A DNA stretch of 64,000 nucleotides from CAKSFT01 sp045603125 (GTDB taxonomy: Bacteria > Bacillota > Clostridia > UBA1381). Below the pieces are notes generated by a model. The model was given only the letters and a program-made list of their open reading frames with translations. It did not search any database and was not told where the DNA came from. Shown piece after piece: positions 9,029 through 17,455 of the stretch. Position numbers and translations under genes: made by a program. The DNA is taken from contig JAZULN010000021.1 of assembly GCA_045603125.1 (NCBI GenBank), positions 5,568 through 69,567 on the forward strand, in the 5' to 3' direction. The first letter of the stretch is position 1, and each line of letters starts with the position of its first letter.

Positions 9029-9158
9029 CACAACTATATTTAGTATGAACGTAAATTTTGGTTTCATTCCCCAAAAAAATGCACATCGAAAGAAGGTCAC
9101 ATAACTTTTCTAAAACGTTAATGACTTTGTTTTTATATGAATATAAAAGAATGTTCAT
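9012..9158 (-). CDS. Possible 48-residue protein after SCIFF maturase
   Basis: A short frame with ATG at 9158 preceded by a strong GGAGG (9167-9171) at eight-base spacing, ending TAG at 9012-9014. The predicted product starts MNILLYSYKNKV and has three cysteines (residues 20, 26 and 43). It lies 47 bases after scfB on the same strand, before the terminator. I recognise no family. The good ribosome site argues for translation; the composition and short length argue for caution. It could be a chance ORF or an uncharacterised companion of the SCIFF system. Confidence 0.35.
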   Translation of the reverse strand: MNILLYSYKNKVINVLEKLCDLLSMCIFLGNETKIYVHTKYSCEGIVS

Positions 9159-9205
9159 AATTATAACCTCCAAACAAGGCATTTTTCAGGGGGTTTAGAA
9201 TCTGA

Positions 9206-10579
9206 TTATTTGTCCATTGCCTTTATTGCCTCTATTGCAATAGCGCATTCCACTCTCTTTTTCTCAAATTCACAAGCAAGAGCATAGGGCTTATTGATAT
9301 CTTTATTGAAATTATAAGCATTGGCAGAACAGCCACCGCTACAATAGAATTTTGCAAAACAATCCTTACATTTTTCCTTGGTATATACGTTTGATTTTTC
9401 AAAGCCTAAGCGGATATCCTCGTTAATTTTATCATCAAAAACTGTACCCATTTTAAAGTCTTGGTTTCCAACAAACTGGTGACACGGATAGATGTCGCCA
9501 TCGGGAGTAACTGCAAGGTATTCGTGTCCTGCACCACACCCTGACAGCCTTTTTACAACGCAAGGACCCTGGTCTAAATCTATCATGAAATGGAAGAAAT
9601 TAAAGCCTTTTCCTTCCTTTCGTCTCTTAACATATTCCTTGGCAAGCTTTTCATATTCCGCAAATACCACAGGGATATGCTCCTCGGTCAGGGCATAGTC
9701 CTCGGTTTCGGGAGCAACAACCGGCTCAACGCTTGTCTGCTTAAAGCCAAGGTCTGCCATATGTAAAACATCCTCTGAAAAATGCAGATTTTTTGCAGTA
9801 AATGTACCACGAACATAATAGTTGTCCTGATTACGGCTATTGGCAAGGTCGATAAACTTCGGAACAAGGGCATCATATGTGCCGCTGCCATCAACACGAT
9901 ATCTCATGCGGTCATTGGTTTCTTTCTTGCCGTCAAGACTCAAAACCACGTTGGACATATTCTTATTTACATATTCCTTGACCTCGTCGTTTAGTAAAAT
10001 TCCGTTGGTTGTAATTGTAAAACGGAAATTTTTGCCGTGGATTTTCTCCTGTTCCTTTGCGTATTCTGTGATTCCCTTTACAACCTCAAAGTTCATTAAA
10101 GGCTCGCCACCAAAATAATCAATTTCGATATTTTTTCTGGTGCCTGAATTTTTTATTACAAAATCTATTGCCTTTTTTCCAACTTCCAGGGTCATCATAC
10201 CGCGACGACCGTGAAACTCGCCGGTATCGGCAAAGCAGTATTTACAGCGAAGGTTACAGTCGTGGGCAATGTGAAGGCAGAGTGCCTTTACCACTGACTT
10301 TTTATTCCAGTTTTTTGCGATTTCCTCATACATGTCCTCGGAAAAGAGTGAGCCGTCTTTATAAAGGGCCACCATTTCCTCGTATGTTTCCAGGATATCC
10401 TCTTCCTTATATTTATCCGACATCTTCTCTAAAAAGTAATCTTTTTTATACTCTTCCTCAGAGAAGGGTTCCTTGACAAAATCCAACATATCATAAAAGA
10501 TGTCGTCCAAAACATGCACACTTCCGCTATATACGTCAAGGACAAGATTTAGTCCTAACTGTTTAAATTTATGTATCAA
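9206..10579 (-). CDS. scfB: Radical SAM SCIFF peptide maturase (thioether-forming, SPASM)
   Basis: A 457-residue radical SAM enzyme. The [4Fe-4S] motif CNLRCKYC is in CxxxCxxC form with Cys108, Cys112 and Cys115. A SPASM region with clustered cysteines follows at about 365-440 (CGAGHEYLAVTPDG, CKDCFAKFYCSGGC) and binds auxiliary clusters. Residues 1-90 form an N-terminal peptide-recognition (RRE-like) region. It is predicted to install Cys-derived thioether links on the SCIFF peptide encoded just upstream, as shown for clostridial homologues. The gene order and the size match that family exactly. Cytoplasmic. Confidence 0.95.
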   Translation of the reverse strand: MIHKFKQLGLNLVLDVYSGSVHVLDDIFYDMLDFVKEPFSEEEYKKDYFLEKMSDKYKEEDILETYEEMVALYKDGSLFSEDMYEEIAKNWNKKSVVKALCLHIAHDCNLRCKYCFADTGEFHGRRGMMTLEVGKKAIDFVIKNSGTRKNIEIDYFGGEPLMNFEVVKGITEYAKEQEKIHGKNFRFTITTNGILLNDEVKEYVNKNMSNVVLSLDGKKETNDRMRYRVDGSGTYDALVPKFIDLANSRNQDNYYVRGTFTAKNLHFSEDVLHMADLGFKQTSVEPVVAPETEDYALTEEHIPVVFAEYEKLAKEYVKRRKEGKGFNFFHFMIDLDQGPCVVKRLSGCGAGHEYLAVTPDGDIYPCHQFVGNQDFKMGTVFDDKINEDIRLGFEKSNVYTKEKCKDCFAKFYCSGGCSANAYNFNKDINKPYALACEFEKKRVECAIAIEAIKAMDK

Positions 10580-10610
10580 CTCAAAAAACTCCTTAAATTA
10601 TGATAATCCT

Positions 10611-10644
10611 ACAAAACCGAAAGCGAAAAGGCTTTCGGTTTTGT
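10611..10644 (-). terminator. Attenuator hairpin between scfA and scfB
   Basis: A perfect 14-bp stem (10611-10624 with 10631-10644) whose outer end is ACAAAAC/GTTTTGT, giving a T-run on the minus strand. It lies between the SCIFF precursor and its maturase, and probably lowers maturase expression relative to the peptide. Confidence 0.7.
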
Positions 10645-10681
10645 GATTCGTTCTTTAATTAGAATAGTTAAATAAAGAGAA

Positions 10682-10822
10682 TTATACTCTTTCGCACTTT
10701 TGGTTTGCAACTGTGCAAGATGTCTTACAAGCAGATTGGCATGATGTCTGACATTCGCCACAACCGCCGTGCTTTGCACTGTCCTTAAGAGTTTTGCTGT
10801 TTAATGTTACTGAATGTTTCAT
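10682..10822 (-). CDS. scfA: Six-cysteine ranthipeptide SCIFF precursor
   Basis: A 46-residue precursor found on the minus strand, too short for usual ORF calling. It begins MKHSVTLNSKTLKDSAKH and then has six cysteines at positions 21, 24, 28, 32, 36 and 43, ending QKCERV. This matches the 'six cysteines in forty-five' family found nearly throughout Clostridia. The leader is residues 1-18 and the core follows GG (19-20). GGGAGGAT precedes the ATG. The maturase is the next gene, and a consensus promoter lies upstream. Natural function of the modified peptide is not settled. Confidence 0.97.
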   Translation of the reverse strand: MKHSVTLNSKTLKDSAKHGGCGECQTSCQSACKTSCTVANQKCERV

Positions 10823-10876
10823 TTTAAAATCCTCCCAAAATTTCAATTAAATGGTATATTTAAATACATTACCCAT

Positions 10877-10905
10877 ATTATACCACAAAAAATTTAATAT
10901 TGCAA
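10877..10905 (-). promoter_or_regulatory. Sigma-A promoter of scfA-scfB
   Basis: On the minus strand TTGCAA (10900-10905), 17 bases, TATAAT (10877-10882), about 55 bases before the scfA start. Confidence 0.75.
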
Positions 10906-10948
10906 TGAATTTTTAAAAAAATACGGGCATTTTCCAGAAAATTAAATA

Positions 10949-11413
10949 TCAAAGAAATTCGCTTCCGTCTTCAGGCACGTCTTCGATTTCAATATCCTCT
11001 ACCAAAATATCATCAGCATTGTTTTTTGCGTTTTCCTTTTCAAAGCTAACCCCGTCGATGTGAATGTTTACCTTTTCAACTGTAAGGCCTGTCATACTCT
11101 CAACGCTTTCTTTAACATTTTCCTGAATTTCCCAGGCAAGCTCAGGGATTCTGATGCCGTAGTCAACAATAACGAATAAATCGATTGTAGCAACGTCTTC
11201 CTGAATCTCAACCTTTACACCCTTAGTAGGGCTTTTTTTGCTTCCCAAAAATTCAGCGATTCCGCCTGCGATACTTCCGCACATGCCCGCCACACCTTCA
11301 ATTTCGTTAGCAGCTATTCCGGCGATGGTTGCCACAACATCTACCGAGATTTTAACGTTGCCTTTTTCCTCGCATGCATTGTTTTCAAGAATTGGGTTAT
11401 TCATATCTACCAT
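10949..11413 (-). CDS. Asp23/Gls24 family protein
   Basis: A 154-residue Asp23 protein. The core, about residues 18-120, has the family pattern VKISVDVVATIAGIAANEIEGVAGM, the glycine-rich GSIAGGIAEFLG, and a later IDLFVIVDYGIRIPELAWEIQENVK. Members associate with envelope stress or membrane topology proteins. The C-terminal 35 residues are very acidic. CTAGGAGGATTT precedes the ATG. It has its own promoter and lies downstream of spoIIIAH on the same strand. It resembles the YqhY type often found after spoIIIA operons, which agrees with its place here. Confidence 0.9.
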   Translation of the reverse strand: MVDMNNPILENNACEEKGNVKISVDVVATIAGIAANEIEGVAGMCGSIAGGIAEFLGSKKSPTKGVKVEIQEDVATIDLFVIVDYGIRIPELAWEIQENVKESVESMTGLTVEKVNIHIDGVSFEKENAKNNADDILVEDIEIEDVPEDGSEFL

Positions 11414-11463
11414 AGTAAATCCTCCTAGAATATTTAAAGTTCATTTGTATCAAGTTTTATTAT

Positions 11464-11492
11464 ATTATACCACTAATTTCTAAATACTTCAA
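11464..11492 (-). promoter_or_regulatory. Sigma-A promoter of the Asp23 gene
   Basis: Minus strand TTGAAG (11487-11492), 17 bases, TATAAT (11464-11469), about 50 bases before the start. It lies between spoIIIAH and the Asp23 gene and allows vegetative expression independent of the sporulation operon. Confidence 0.7.
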
Positions 11493-11528
11493 TATTATTT
11501 ATAAAACATTCATATTTTTTTAAAAATT

Positions 11529-12068
11529 TTATTTAACCTCCACAATTTTTACTGCCGACGGATCGATGGAGAGTTGGCTTGATGCGATATCTTTTAGTTT
11601 TATAACATCCTGATCGGAAAAGCCGTCTTTTTTAACTATAATCTCCACTGAATCACCATCTATGTATGCAGAGATATTTTCATAGCCCTTTGCCTTTGCG
11701 GTGTTTTCTATGGCGTTTTCCTTTTCCACATATTTTGCAATATCTAAGATTTCTGTTTGTGCTTTTTTTCTTATATTTTCATCAAAACTTTGATTGTTTG
11801 CAGTTTCTTCTAAAATTTCCAAAGCCTTTGAACGTGCGTTTTCCTTCTCCATTTTAGCACTTGTAAAGTAGTTTGTAGATGCTACCGCCTGAACCTCGCC
11901 GTCCTGATTACTTACATACTGTGCTTCACCAAGACGCTTTGCCTCATCAAAAGACTCACCGTCGGTAACACGGATAGTATCCTGATATGACCAGTTTAGG
12001 TAGCCTGCCACACCGATTAAAACCACCAAGCTTGCCGCAATTATTTCCTTCTTTTTTAAAACCAACAT
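11529..12068 (-). CDS. spoIIIAH: Stage III sporulation protein AH
   Basis: A 179-residue mother-cell protein with one N-terminal membrane anchor (about 8-27: IIAASLVVLIGVAGYLNWSY). The C-terminal YscJ/FliF-like ring-building domain (about 75-179) has the AKGYENISAYIDGDSVEIIV pattern. In the engulfed forespore it binds SpoIIQ to form the feeding-tube-like channel. AAGAAGGGAACG precedes the ATG. Last gene of the eight-gene operon. Confidence 0.93.
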   Translation of the reverse strand: MLVLKKKEIIAASLVVLIGVAGYLNWSYQDTIRVTDGESFDEAKRLGEAQYVSNQDGEVQAVASTNYFTSAKMEKENARSKALEILEETANNQSFDENIRKKAQTEILDIAKYVEKENAIENTAKAKGYENISAYIDGDSVEIIVKKDGFSDQDVIKLKDIASSQLSIDPSAVKIVEVK

Positions 12069-12086
12069 ATTTTTCGTTCCCTTCTT

Positions 12087-12557
12087 TTATTTTGATAATA
12101 TACACACCTTGTGCGGAGCAATGTCGTAGGCCGTCATTACAGCATCTAATATGTCCGCTTTTACTTTTGCATTCTCAGTCCCTTTGGCAATAACCACCAC
12201 TCCTTTCACCTTCGGGTAGGATTTGCTTTGGACAAACGGCCCGTCGTCAGACATTATCACCCTTTTGTCCACCGTTTCCTCGTAACCTTCCGAACCTCTG
12301 TCAAAAGTGTCGGATTGGATTTCATAGGCTAGATTACTTTCGACCGTGCCATGGAACGTAACCATAACCGAAACATCCCTGACCCCGTCGATTTCTTCTA
12401 AGATTTCTTTGAGCCGCTGGTCGTCATTATATTGCTCAAGGGTCTCGGTTTTCGTCTTCGGGGAAGGGAGCATCATAAGAAGTGCTCCGATTATCAGTAT
12501 TATAGTAATTATTATATTATTCTTTTTTTTGAAAAATTCCATTAGTTTTTTATTCAA
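12087..12557 (-). CDS. spoIIIAG: Stage III sporulation protein AG
   Basis: A 156-residue ring-forming subunit of the SpoIIIA-Q complex. It has one transmembrane helix (about 14-31, NIIITIILIIGALLMMLPS) and a ring-building domain with LKEILEEIDGVRDVSVMVTF and YPKVKGVVVIAKGTENAKV. The insertion between those segments (about 77-110) matches the beta-crown part of SpoIIIAG rings. Overlaps spoIIIAF by four bases. Confidence 0.93.
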   Translation of the reverse strand: MNKKLMEFFKKKNNIIITIILIIGALLMMLPSPKTKTETLEQYNDDQRLKEILEEIDGVRDVSVMVTFHGTVESNLAYEIQSDTFDRGSEGYEETVDKRVIMSDDGPFVQSKSYPKVKGVVVIAKGTENAKVKADILDAVMTAYDIAPHKVCILSK

Positions 12558-12994
12558 ACCCAGGTCACCTCGTCAGCACCGTATATAAATTTTACTCGGT
12601 CGGTTATTTTTTGATTTTCCCGCCCCTTTATAGTAATTTTCTTAACTTTCTCAATTTTTCCGTTTTTATCGCATAAAACTGTCACATCTGCCGTGACGTT
12701 TTCTGAAAATTCCTCTAATACCCGTCGTTCTAGGTCGGAAGCTACCTTCTCCTCAAGCTCCTTTTTTACATTTTCATATAAAATCTCGTTACCTTCTTTT
12801 GAGTAATCTGATTTAAGTTCAAACTCATCAAAGATTTTTATGTCCCTTTTAAATGTGAAAGGGGATAAAAGAACACTAATTATCATGAATCCTGAAATAA
12901 GGTTTATATATTTTTTCCACTTTTTGTCCACCAGGTGTTCCGAAAATGCGGCAAGAAGGCTTACCCCCACAATTTTTAAAATATATTCTTTCAT
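12554..12994 (-). CDS. spoIIIAF: Stage III sporulation protein AF
   Basis: A 146-residue protein with two N-terminal membrane helices (about 5-22 and 30-50). A soluble ring-building-like domain from residue 65 on ends with the conserved IKGRENQKITDRVKFIYGA region. Component of the SpoIIIA complex in the mother-cell membrane. GAGAGGTAC precedes the ATG; its stop overlaps the spoIIIAG start. Confidence 0.88.
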   Translation of the reverse strand: MKEYILKIVGVSLLAAFSEHLVDKKWKKYINLISGFMIISVLLSPFTFKRDIKIFDEFELKSDYSKEGNEILYENVKKELEEKVASDLERRVLEEFSENVTADVTVLCDKNGKIEKVKKITIKGRENQKITDRVKFIYGADEVTWV

Positions 12995-13005
12995 ATGTAC
13001 CTCTC

Positions 13006-14061
13006 TTAGTTTGCACCAATTATTATGGCAATGCTTATTATAAAGAGCATTGATGTGGCAATAACCATTGAAAAGACTGTGGTTATGGGGGAAATAATGT
13101 CGGAAATCATATCAGAAATCCGCTTATCAGTTAAAGGCTCCACCGATGCCTGAGCAAGCTTTAGCATTAAAATTATTGCACCAAGTTTTAAAATCGGGAC
13201 AGTACATATTGTGATTACCGTAATTATTCCGGCAGTTCCCACGGCATTTTTCATAAGCTTTGCACCGGTTAATACTGTTTCCACTGTATCCGATACAAGC
13301 CCGCCAACTACCGGCACACAGCTACCGACGGTAAACTGCAGGGCCTTAAGACTTACAGCATCTAACACGGGGACACTAAATCCATATATGGCATTTATAC
13401 CGGTAAAAACAGTTAAAATTCCGGTTAAAATCCATTTTGAAAAGCTTTTTATAAGATTAGTAAGGCTTTTTAATTGTACACGTTTTGAAATGTTATTTAC
13501 AATCCCAAGGATAGCACTTAAAGTTACCATGGGGATAATAAATTGGTTTATAATAACCGATACAACATAAATTGCACCCGACAAAACCGGATAGAAACTG
13601 CCGGCAGATGCGACTTTGCCACTGGCTATCAGCGAGATTGTAAGAACGGGTGCAATTTTGGTTGTAAAGTCGGTCAAGTTTTTTATAACCTCAGCACCAT
13701 ATCCCACAATCTCTGAAATAAGGCTCGATAGCAAAATAGCAATCAAGGTAAAGCAAGTAAAAAAGGCAGCCTCACCGCTCGCGGAATTTCCAAAGGATAA
13801 CTGCAAGACGTTTAGTGTCCCCGAAATTGCGGCGATAACCACAATATTTATAATTAGTTTTTTGCTGTTTTTGACTTCCTTCATAAATGTATCCAAGGCG
13901 GTGTTTATGATTTTTGCCGGACTCAAAGTAAACTCGCCCGAGAGTATGTCGCTGACATTCTTATTGTATTGGGATTCGCCTTGGATATAGAAGTCGGTTT
14001 TAGCATATGCCGGGGACATAAAACTAAAAAGGAGAAGGGTTAGTATAAATATTTTTTTCAT
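13006..14061 (-). CDS. spoIIIAE: Stage III sporulation protein AE
   Basis: A 351-residue polytopic protein with a signal peptide (KKIFILTLLLFSFMSPAYA) and about seven membrane helices from residue 70 on. It is thought to be part of the export platform of the SpoIIIA channel. A GTG three codons upstream (14070) sits inside the ribosome site, whereas ATG 14061 has AGGTGA at correct spacing, so ATG is used. Length agrees with the family (about 350-400). Confidence 0.92.
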   Translation of the reverse strand: MKKIFILTLLLFSFMSPAYAKTDFYIQGESQYNKNVSDILSGEFTLSPAKIINTALDTFMKEVKNSKKLIINIVVIAAISGTLNVLQLSFGNSASGEAAFFTCFTLIAILLSSLISEIVGYGAEVIKNLTDFTTKIAPVLTISLIASGKVASAGSFYPVLSGAIYVVSVIINQFIIPMVTLSAILGIVNNISKRVQLKSLTNLIKSFSKWILTGILTVFTGINAIYGFSVPVLDAVSLKALQFTVGSCVPVVGGLVSDTVETVLTGAKLMKNAVGTAGIITVITICTVPILKLGAIILMLKLAQASVEPLTDKRISDMISDIISPITTVFSMVIATSMLFIISIAIIIGAN

Positions 14062-14070
14062 ATGTATCAC

Positions 14071-14463
14071 CTAAAGAGTGTTTAAAATTTCAATAACTAT
14101 ATTTAAAAACTCTGAAATAACAGGGACAGTTAAGGAAATAACGCAAATTTTTCCGGCAGCATCGACTTTTGTTGCAATAGAGTTATAGCCTGAATCTTTG
14201 CAAATTTCGGAGCCGAATTGTGTTACATAGGATATACCGATGACTTTTAAAATAATTTTAAAGTATCTTGACTCTATGCCTGTCTTTAATATAATTTTTC
14301 GGAGAGCATCAATTACCGAAAATATATTCTGAGAAATAACTAGTATTATAAAAATTCCTGTCGCAAGAGCAGTTATTATTGCGTATTCGGGTCGGTAATT
14401 TTTAAGTGTAACAGAAAAAAATGCTCCGATAATGGCAATAGAGATTATCTGGAATATGTTCAC
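14071..14463 (-). CDS. spoIIIAD: Stage III sporulation protein AD
   Basis: A 130-residue integral membrane protein with about four helices, starting MNIFQIISIAIIGAFFSVTL. The conserved YVTQFGSEICKDSGYNSIA lies between helices. It resembles the small SpoIIIAC/AD membrane subunits of the platform. Just upstream of spoIIIAE, with the ribosome site for spoIIIAE at its 3' end. Confidence 0.92.
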   Translation of the reverse strand: MNIFQIISIAIIGAFFSVTLKNYRPEYAIITALATGIFIILVISQNIFSVIDALRKIILKTGIESRYFKIILKVIGISYVTQFGSEICKDSGYNSIATKVDAAGKICVISLTVPVISEFLNIVIEILNTL

Positions 14464-14477
14464 GAAAATGTTCCTTT

Positions 14478-14672
14478 CTAAAGATCGAAAATGTTTTTTA
14501 GGGTATCAAACAGATTGCCGATTTCTTGCGATAGCATCACTAAAACCACTAAAAGTCCGGCGATTGTAGTGAGGAGGGCTTGTTCCTCACGGCCCGCGCG
14601 AGATAAAAGTTGGTTCAGTATTGCAACTACCATTCCAACCCCCGCAATTTTGAATATTAAGTCTACATTCAA
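14478..14672 (-). CDS. spoIIIAC: Stage III sporulation protein AC
   Basis: A 64-residue protein with two membrane helices (about 5-22 and 31-50) around the loop LLSRAGREEQ, typical of SpoIIIAC. The start is TTG (14672) with AGGAGG seven bases upstream. Homologous to the first half of SpoIIIAD. Confidence 0.93.
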   Translation of the reverse strand: MNVDLIFKIAGVGMVVAILNQLLSRAGREEQALLTTIAGLLVVLVMLSQEIGNLFDTLKNIFDL

Positions 14673-14683
14673 TGAAATTCCTC

Positions 14684-15190
14684 CTAAATAAGCAGTATTA
14701 TTGCACCAATTCCGACAGATAGACTTATGCTTCGGTAAAGCCTTGACAGAGTTTTAAAGTTTTTTTGAGCATCGTCTATGGGGCTTTTTAACAATTTCTG
14801 GATATACTGTATGTTCTTTACCTGATTATCTATGTCGGTTGTACCGAGTTGATGGGAAAGAGATAAAAGAATTTTTATGTCCCCATCGGTAAGTGAAAGC
14901 TCGGATTTAAAGGCTTTAATGCTTCTTTGCCAGGATAACTTTATCCCGTCTTTTTTTATCCCGGATATTAAATGGGGTAAAAAATCGCCAAGGTCTACCG
15001 AGTATGAAATATTTAAAAAAGCAGTCTCCAATGGGTTATTTAAATAGGCTATTTCGGTTTCCAAAAGAATTAAAAGCCTGTCAAAAGCCTTTAGGGAATC
15101 CCGTCGTTTTCTTAGCTTGTCTGTCAGGCAGTTGCTAAAAAACATACAGGATACTATTATAAATATCGCCCCTATTAACTTACGAAACAC
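14684..15190 (-). CDS. spoIIIAB: Stage III sporulation protein AB
   Basis: A 168-residue protein anchored at both ends by helices (about 4-20 and 152-168), with a helical cytoplasmic middle; it resembles T2SS/T4P GspF-type platform proteins. The frame extends to 15220, but GTG 15190 has GAGGAAG at good spacing and gives the usual SpoIIIAB N-terminus (FRKLIGAIFIIVSCMFF). With that start the overlap with spoIIIAA is 11 bases. Confidence 0.87.
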   Translation of the reverse strand: MFRKLIGAIFIIVSCMFFSNCLTDKLRKRRDSLKAFDRLLILLETEIAYLNNPLETAFLNISYSVDLGDFLPHLISGIKKDGIKLSWQRSIKAFKSELSLTDGDIKILLSLSHQLGTTDIDNQVKNIQYIQKLLKSPIDDAQKNFKTLSRLYRSISLSVGIGAIILLI

Positions 15191-16106
15191 CGTAAACTTC
15201 CTCAATGGTTCCAACGCCAAAACGTCGGCTCAGGACAATAAAACACTTGAAAAAATCAAGGAGTTCTGATATGTTTTTATTTTTCCTCAAATCTTCCTCG
15301 TTTTTTCCATGGATTGTTGCAATAACGCTTACGCCTGAACATACAATTTTCTTGATAGCATCAATGTCATTATATGTCCCTAACTCGTCTGTAGCAATCA
15401 CCTGCGGGGACATGCTTCGTAGCATCATAAGCATGCCCTGGGCTTTATCGCAATTGGTTAATATATCTATAGAATGGCCTAAATCGTAGCCTGAAAAACC
15501 GCCTTCGCAAGATGCAATCTCCCCTCGCTCATCAACCACGCTTACCTTAATTTTTAAATTGGAAATATTTCTTATAATGTCCCTTAAAAGGGTTGTCTTT
15601 CCGCATTCGGGAGGGGAGATGATAAGAGTGTTTCGAACCTGATGATTATCTAAAATAAAATCCATAAGGTTGTCCGAACAACCCACAACCTCGTGGGCAA
15701 TACGATAGTTTAAAGACATTATATCTTTAATTCCGGAAATTTTACCGTCGGTGGATATTGCTTTGCCCGAAATACCCACTCGGTTTCCGCCGGGGATTGT
15801 GATAAATCCTTTTGCTAAGTCATCCTGATATGCATAAATAGACGAGCGGCTAATTAACTCAAGAGCCTCCTTTATATCCTCTTTTGATGGGATAAAAAGG
15901 TTATCACCCACCAATACAGGACTTCCTTTGTCGTTTAGGAAAAACACACCATCCCGATATTGTAATGTAACAGGTAACCCCTGACGAAGTCTTATTTCCT
16001 CCAGTTCAAAAAAATCTACAAAATTCATAAGCCGCCTTATTCGTTTTGGTAAAAATGTAAGAATTTCTGAGGCATCTGGAGAGTATGAGTTATTAACAAT
16101 CAGCAT
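15180..16106 (-). CDS. spoIIIAA: Stage III sporulation protein AA (ATPase)
   Basis: A 308-residue secretion-type ATPase of the SpoIIIA complex. Walker A is PPECGKTT (165-172). A Walker B-like segment lies near 245 (SPQVIATDELGT), and ATIHG is the sensor segment. First gene of the operon, AAGGACTG before the ATG. It is expected under SigE control in the mother cell. A SigE-like match upstream overlaps the ribosome site and was not accepted as the promoter. Confidence 0.95.
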   Translation of the reverse strand: MLIVNNSYSPDASEILTFLPKRIRRLMNFVDFFELEEIRLRQGLPVTLQYRDGVFFLNDKGSPVLVGDNLFIPSKEDIKEALELISRSSIYAYQDDLAKGFITIPGGNRVGISGKAISTDGKISGIKDIMSLNYRIAHEVVGCSDNLMDFILDNHQVRNTLIISPPECGKTTLLRDIIRNISNLKIKVSVVDERGEIASCEGGFSGYDLGHSIDILTNCDKAQGMLMMLRSMSPQVIATDELGTYNDIDAIKKIVCSGVSVIATIHGKNEEDLRKNKNISELLDFFKCFIVLSRRFGVGTIEEVYGVS

Positions 16107-16174
16107 TTGTAATCAGTCCTTTTTATGTAGTTAGTTAATTCTATTATAAAAAGGTTTTTTTTAGAACAAAAAAA

Positions 16175-16197
16175 TAACAGTGCATTTTGCACTGTTA
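16175..16197 (-). terminator. Terminator after the SseB-like gene
   Basis: A ten-bp stem TAACAGTGCA/TGCACTGTTA with a TTT loop, followed on the minus strand by TTTTTTT. It separates this gene from the spoIIIA operon. Confidence 0.88.
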
Positions 16198-16212
16198 CTT
16201 TTCCACAATGAT

Positions 16213-17289
16213 TTAAGAATTTTTATCTGGATTTTCCTTTATGGCTTTATATAGCTCTTCGCATATATTTCGCTTCAAGGTAAAACCCGTGCCTGCTAAA
16301 TTTATGCATAAAGCCTCAACTTTTGGTGCCATCAAAAACTCCTCCAATTCCGGAAAGGATAAACTCTTAATTTCGGCCGTTTCCAAAAACTTGCAAATAG
16401 ATTCATTATCTTTTTTTGCATTTTCCAGTTCTCTATTGTCGGTAAAAGCAAGTATTAAGGATGATTCAGGTTGCTGCATGGCGGCTACAATGAATTTCCC
16501 GTTTATGGTTTTACCTGGGCATATAAATTTTGATGATAAAATACTATTTAAAACCGCACCATGAGCAACGTTTGCATCTTTCTGAAAGATTTTACTCCGA
16601 AGGACCTGAACAAATCGGATAGAGAAAAATTGTAAAGATGGGTGGGATACCGTCTCAAAGGTTGTGTCAAATATAGGTTGGTGGTGCATAATCATCTGAG
16701 ATATATGTGGCTCGACACCGATAGTCTTAATCCCTAAAGCGGTTAAAAGTTCGAAATATTCTTTTATTTCATCCCTTGAGAATGCTTTTATAAATACTTC
16801 ACTCTCATGTTCTCTATGATATTTTTCGGCCCAGGCTTTGGCGTCAGATTCTGAAAAGAATATAAGGGCATATCCCAGGGTTATTAGTGGGAATGGCTTT
16901 TTTAAGGCAGAACTAAAAACTGAATATAGAGTTTTTGCAGATTTAATTTTCAAAGCTATTCCACCGGCTAAGATGTTTAAAAAAGTTGGTCCGAAGCCTT
17001 TTTCACCCTTTGGGTCTTTGGCGATAAATTCTTGCGAGAAAGCTGCCAGAGTTAATATATCTGAAAGTGAGGCTTCGTTTACTGAGTTCGTTAAAACTTC
17101 AGCATTATAGACTGACGGGATGAGGTTTATATCTCCGTTTGATATTACAGGAATGACGTTGCCGATTGATTTTTTAACATCTTCCGAAAGCCCGTAGTCG
17201 ATAGATTCAGTTGTGTTTAAAGTCGGTTTTTCTTTTATTGATTCGCTTTCGATAAAAGTTTCTTTTTTTCTTTTATTAAATAATCCCAT
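16213..17289 (-). CDS. SseB-like domain protein of unknown role
   Basis: A 358-residue soluble protein. The C-terminal third (about 225-345) resembles the SseB N-terminal domain: GKFIVAAMQQPESSLILAFTDNRELE, then FPELEEFLMAPKVEALCINLAGTGFTL. The region at 80-150 looks like a second, weaker copy of the same fold (LNILAGGIALK, GYALIFFSESDAKAW). The N-terminal 40 residues are charged and probably disordered. No signal peptide or membrane segment. CGGAGGAAT precedes the ATG, and it has its own promoter and terminator, so it is a single-gene unit between two sporulation loci. Function unknown. Confidence 0.65.
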   Translation of the reverse strand: MGLFNKRKKETFIESESIKEKPTLNTTESIDYGLSEDVKKSIGNVIPVISNGDINLIPSVYNAEVLTNSVNEASLSDILTLAAFSQEFIAKDPKGEKGFGPTFLNILAGGIALKIKSAKTLYSVFSSALKKPFPLITLGYALIFFSESDAKAWAEKYHREHESEVFIKAFSRDEIKEYFELLTALGIKTIGVEPHISQMIMHHQPIFDTTFETVSHPSLQFFSIRFVQVLRSKIFQKDANVAHGAVLNSILSSKFICPGKTINGKFIVAAMQQPESSLILAFTDNRELENAKKDNESICKFLETAEIKSLSFPELEEFLMAPKVEALCINLAGTGFTLKRNICEELYKAIKENPDKNS

Positions 17290-17315
17290 TTTTATTCCTC
17301 CGTTTTATTTTAATT

Positions 17316-17344
17316 ATTCTACCATAATTTGAAAATTATTTCAA
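17316..17344 (-). promoter_or_regulatory. Sigma-A promoter of the SseB-like gene
   Basis: Minus strand TTGAAA (17339-17344), 17 bases, TAGAAT (17316-17321), about 26 bases before the start codon. Confidence 0.7.
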
Positions 17345-17455
17345 CAGGTTTATTAGTATGCCTAAAAATCCACTAAATTCCAAAAATAATTTACATAAAA
17401 ACACCTTTTTTGACAAATAATATCTTCATAAACAAAGAAAAAGGAGATATTTCTA

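Noticed and set aside
9840..10118. 92-codon plus-strand ORF opposite scfB
   Set aside because: It is antisense to conserved radical SAM sequence and has neither promoter nor ribosome site.
16120..16147. SigE promoter (ATA, 17 bases, CATAAAAA) before spoIIIAA
   Set aside because: The -10 overlaps the ribosome site and would place the transcript start after it, so the match is probably chance unless the start codon is wrong.
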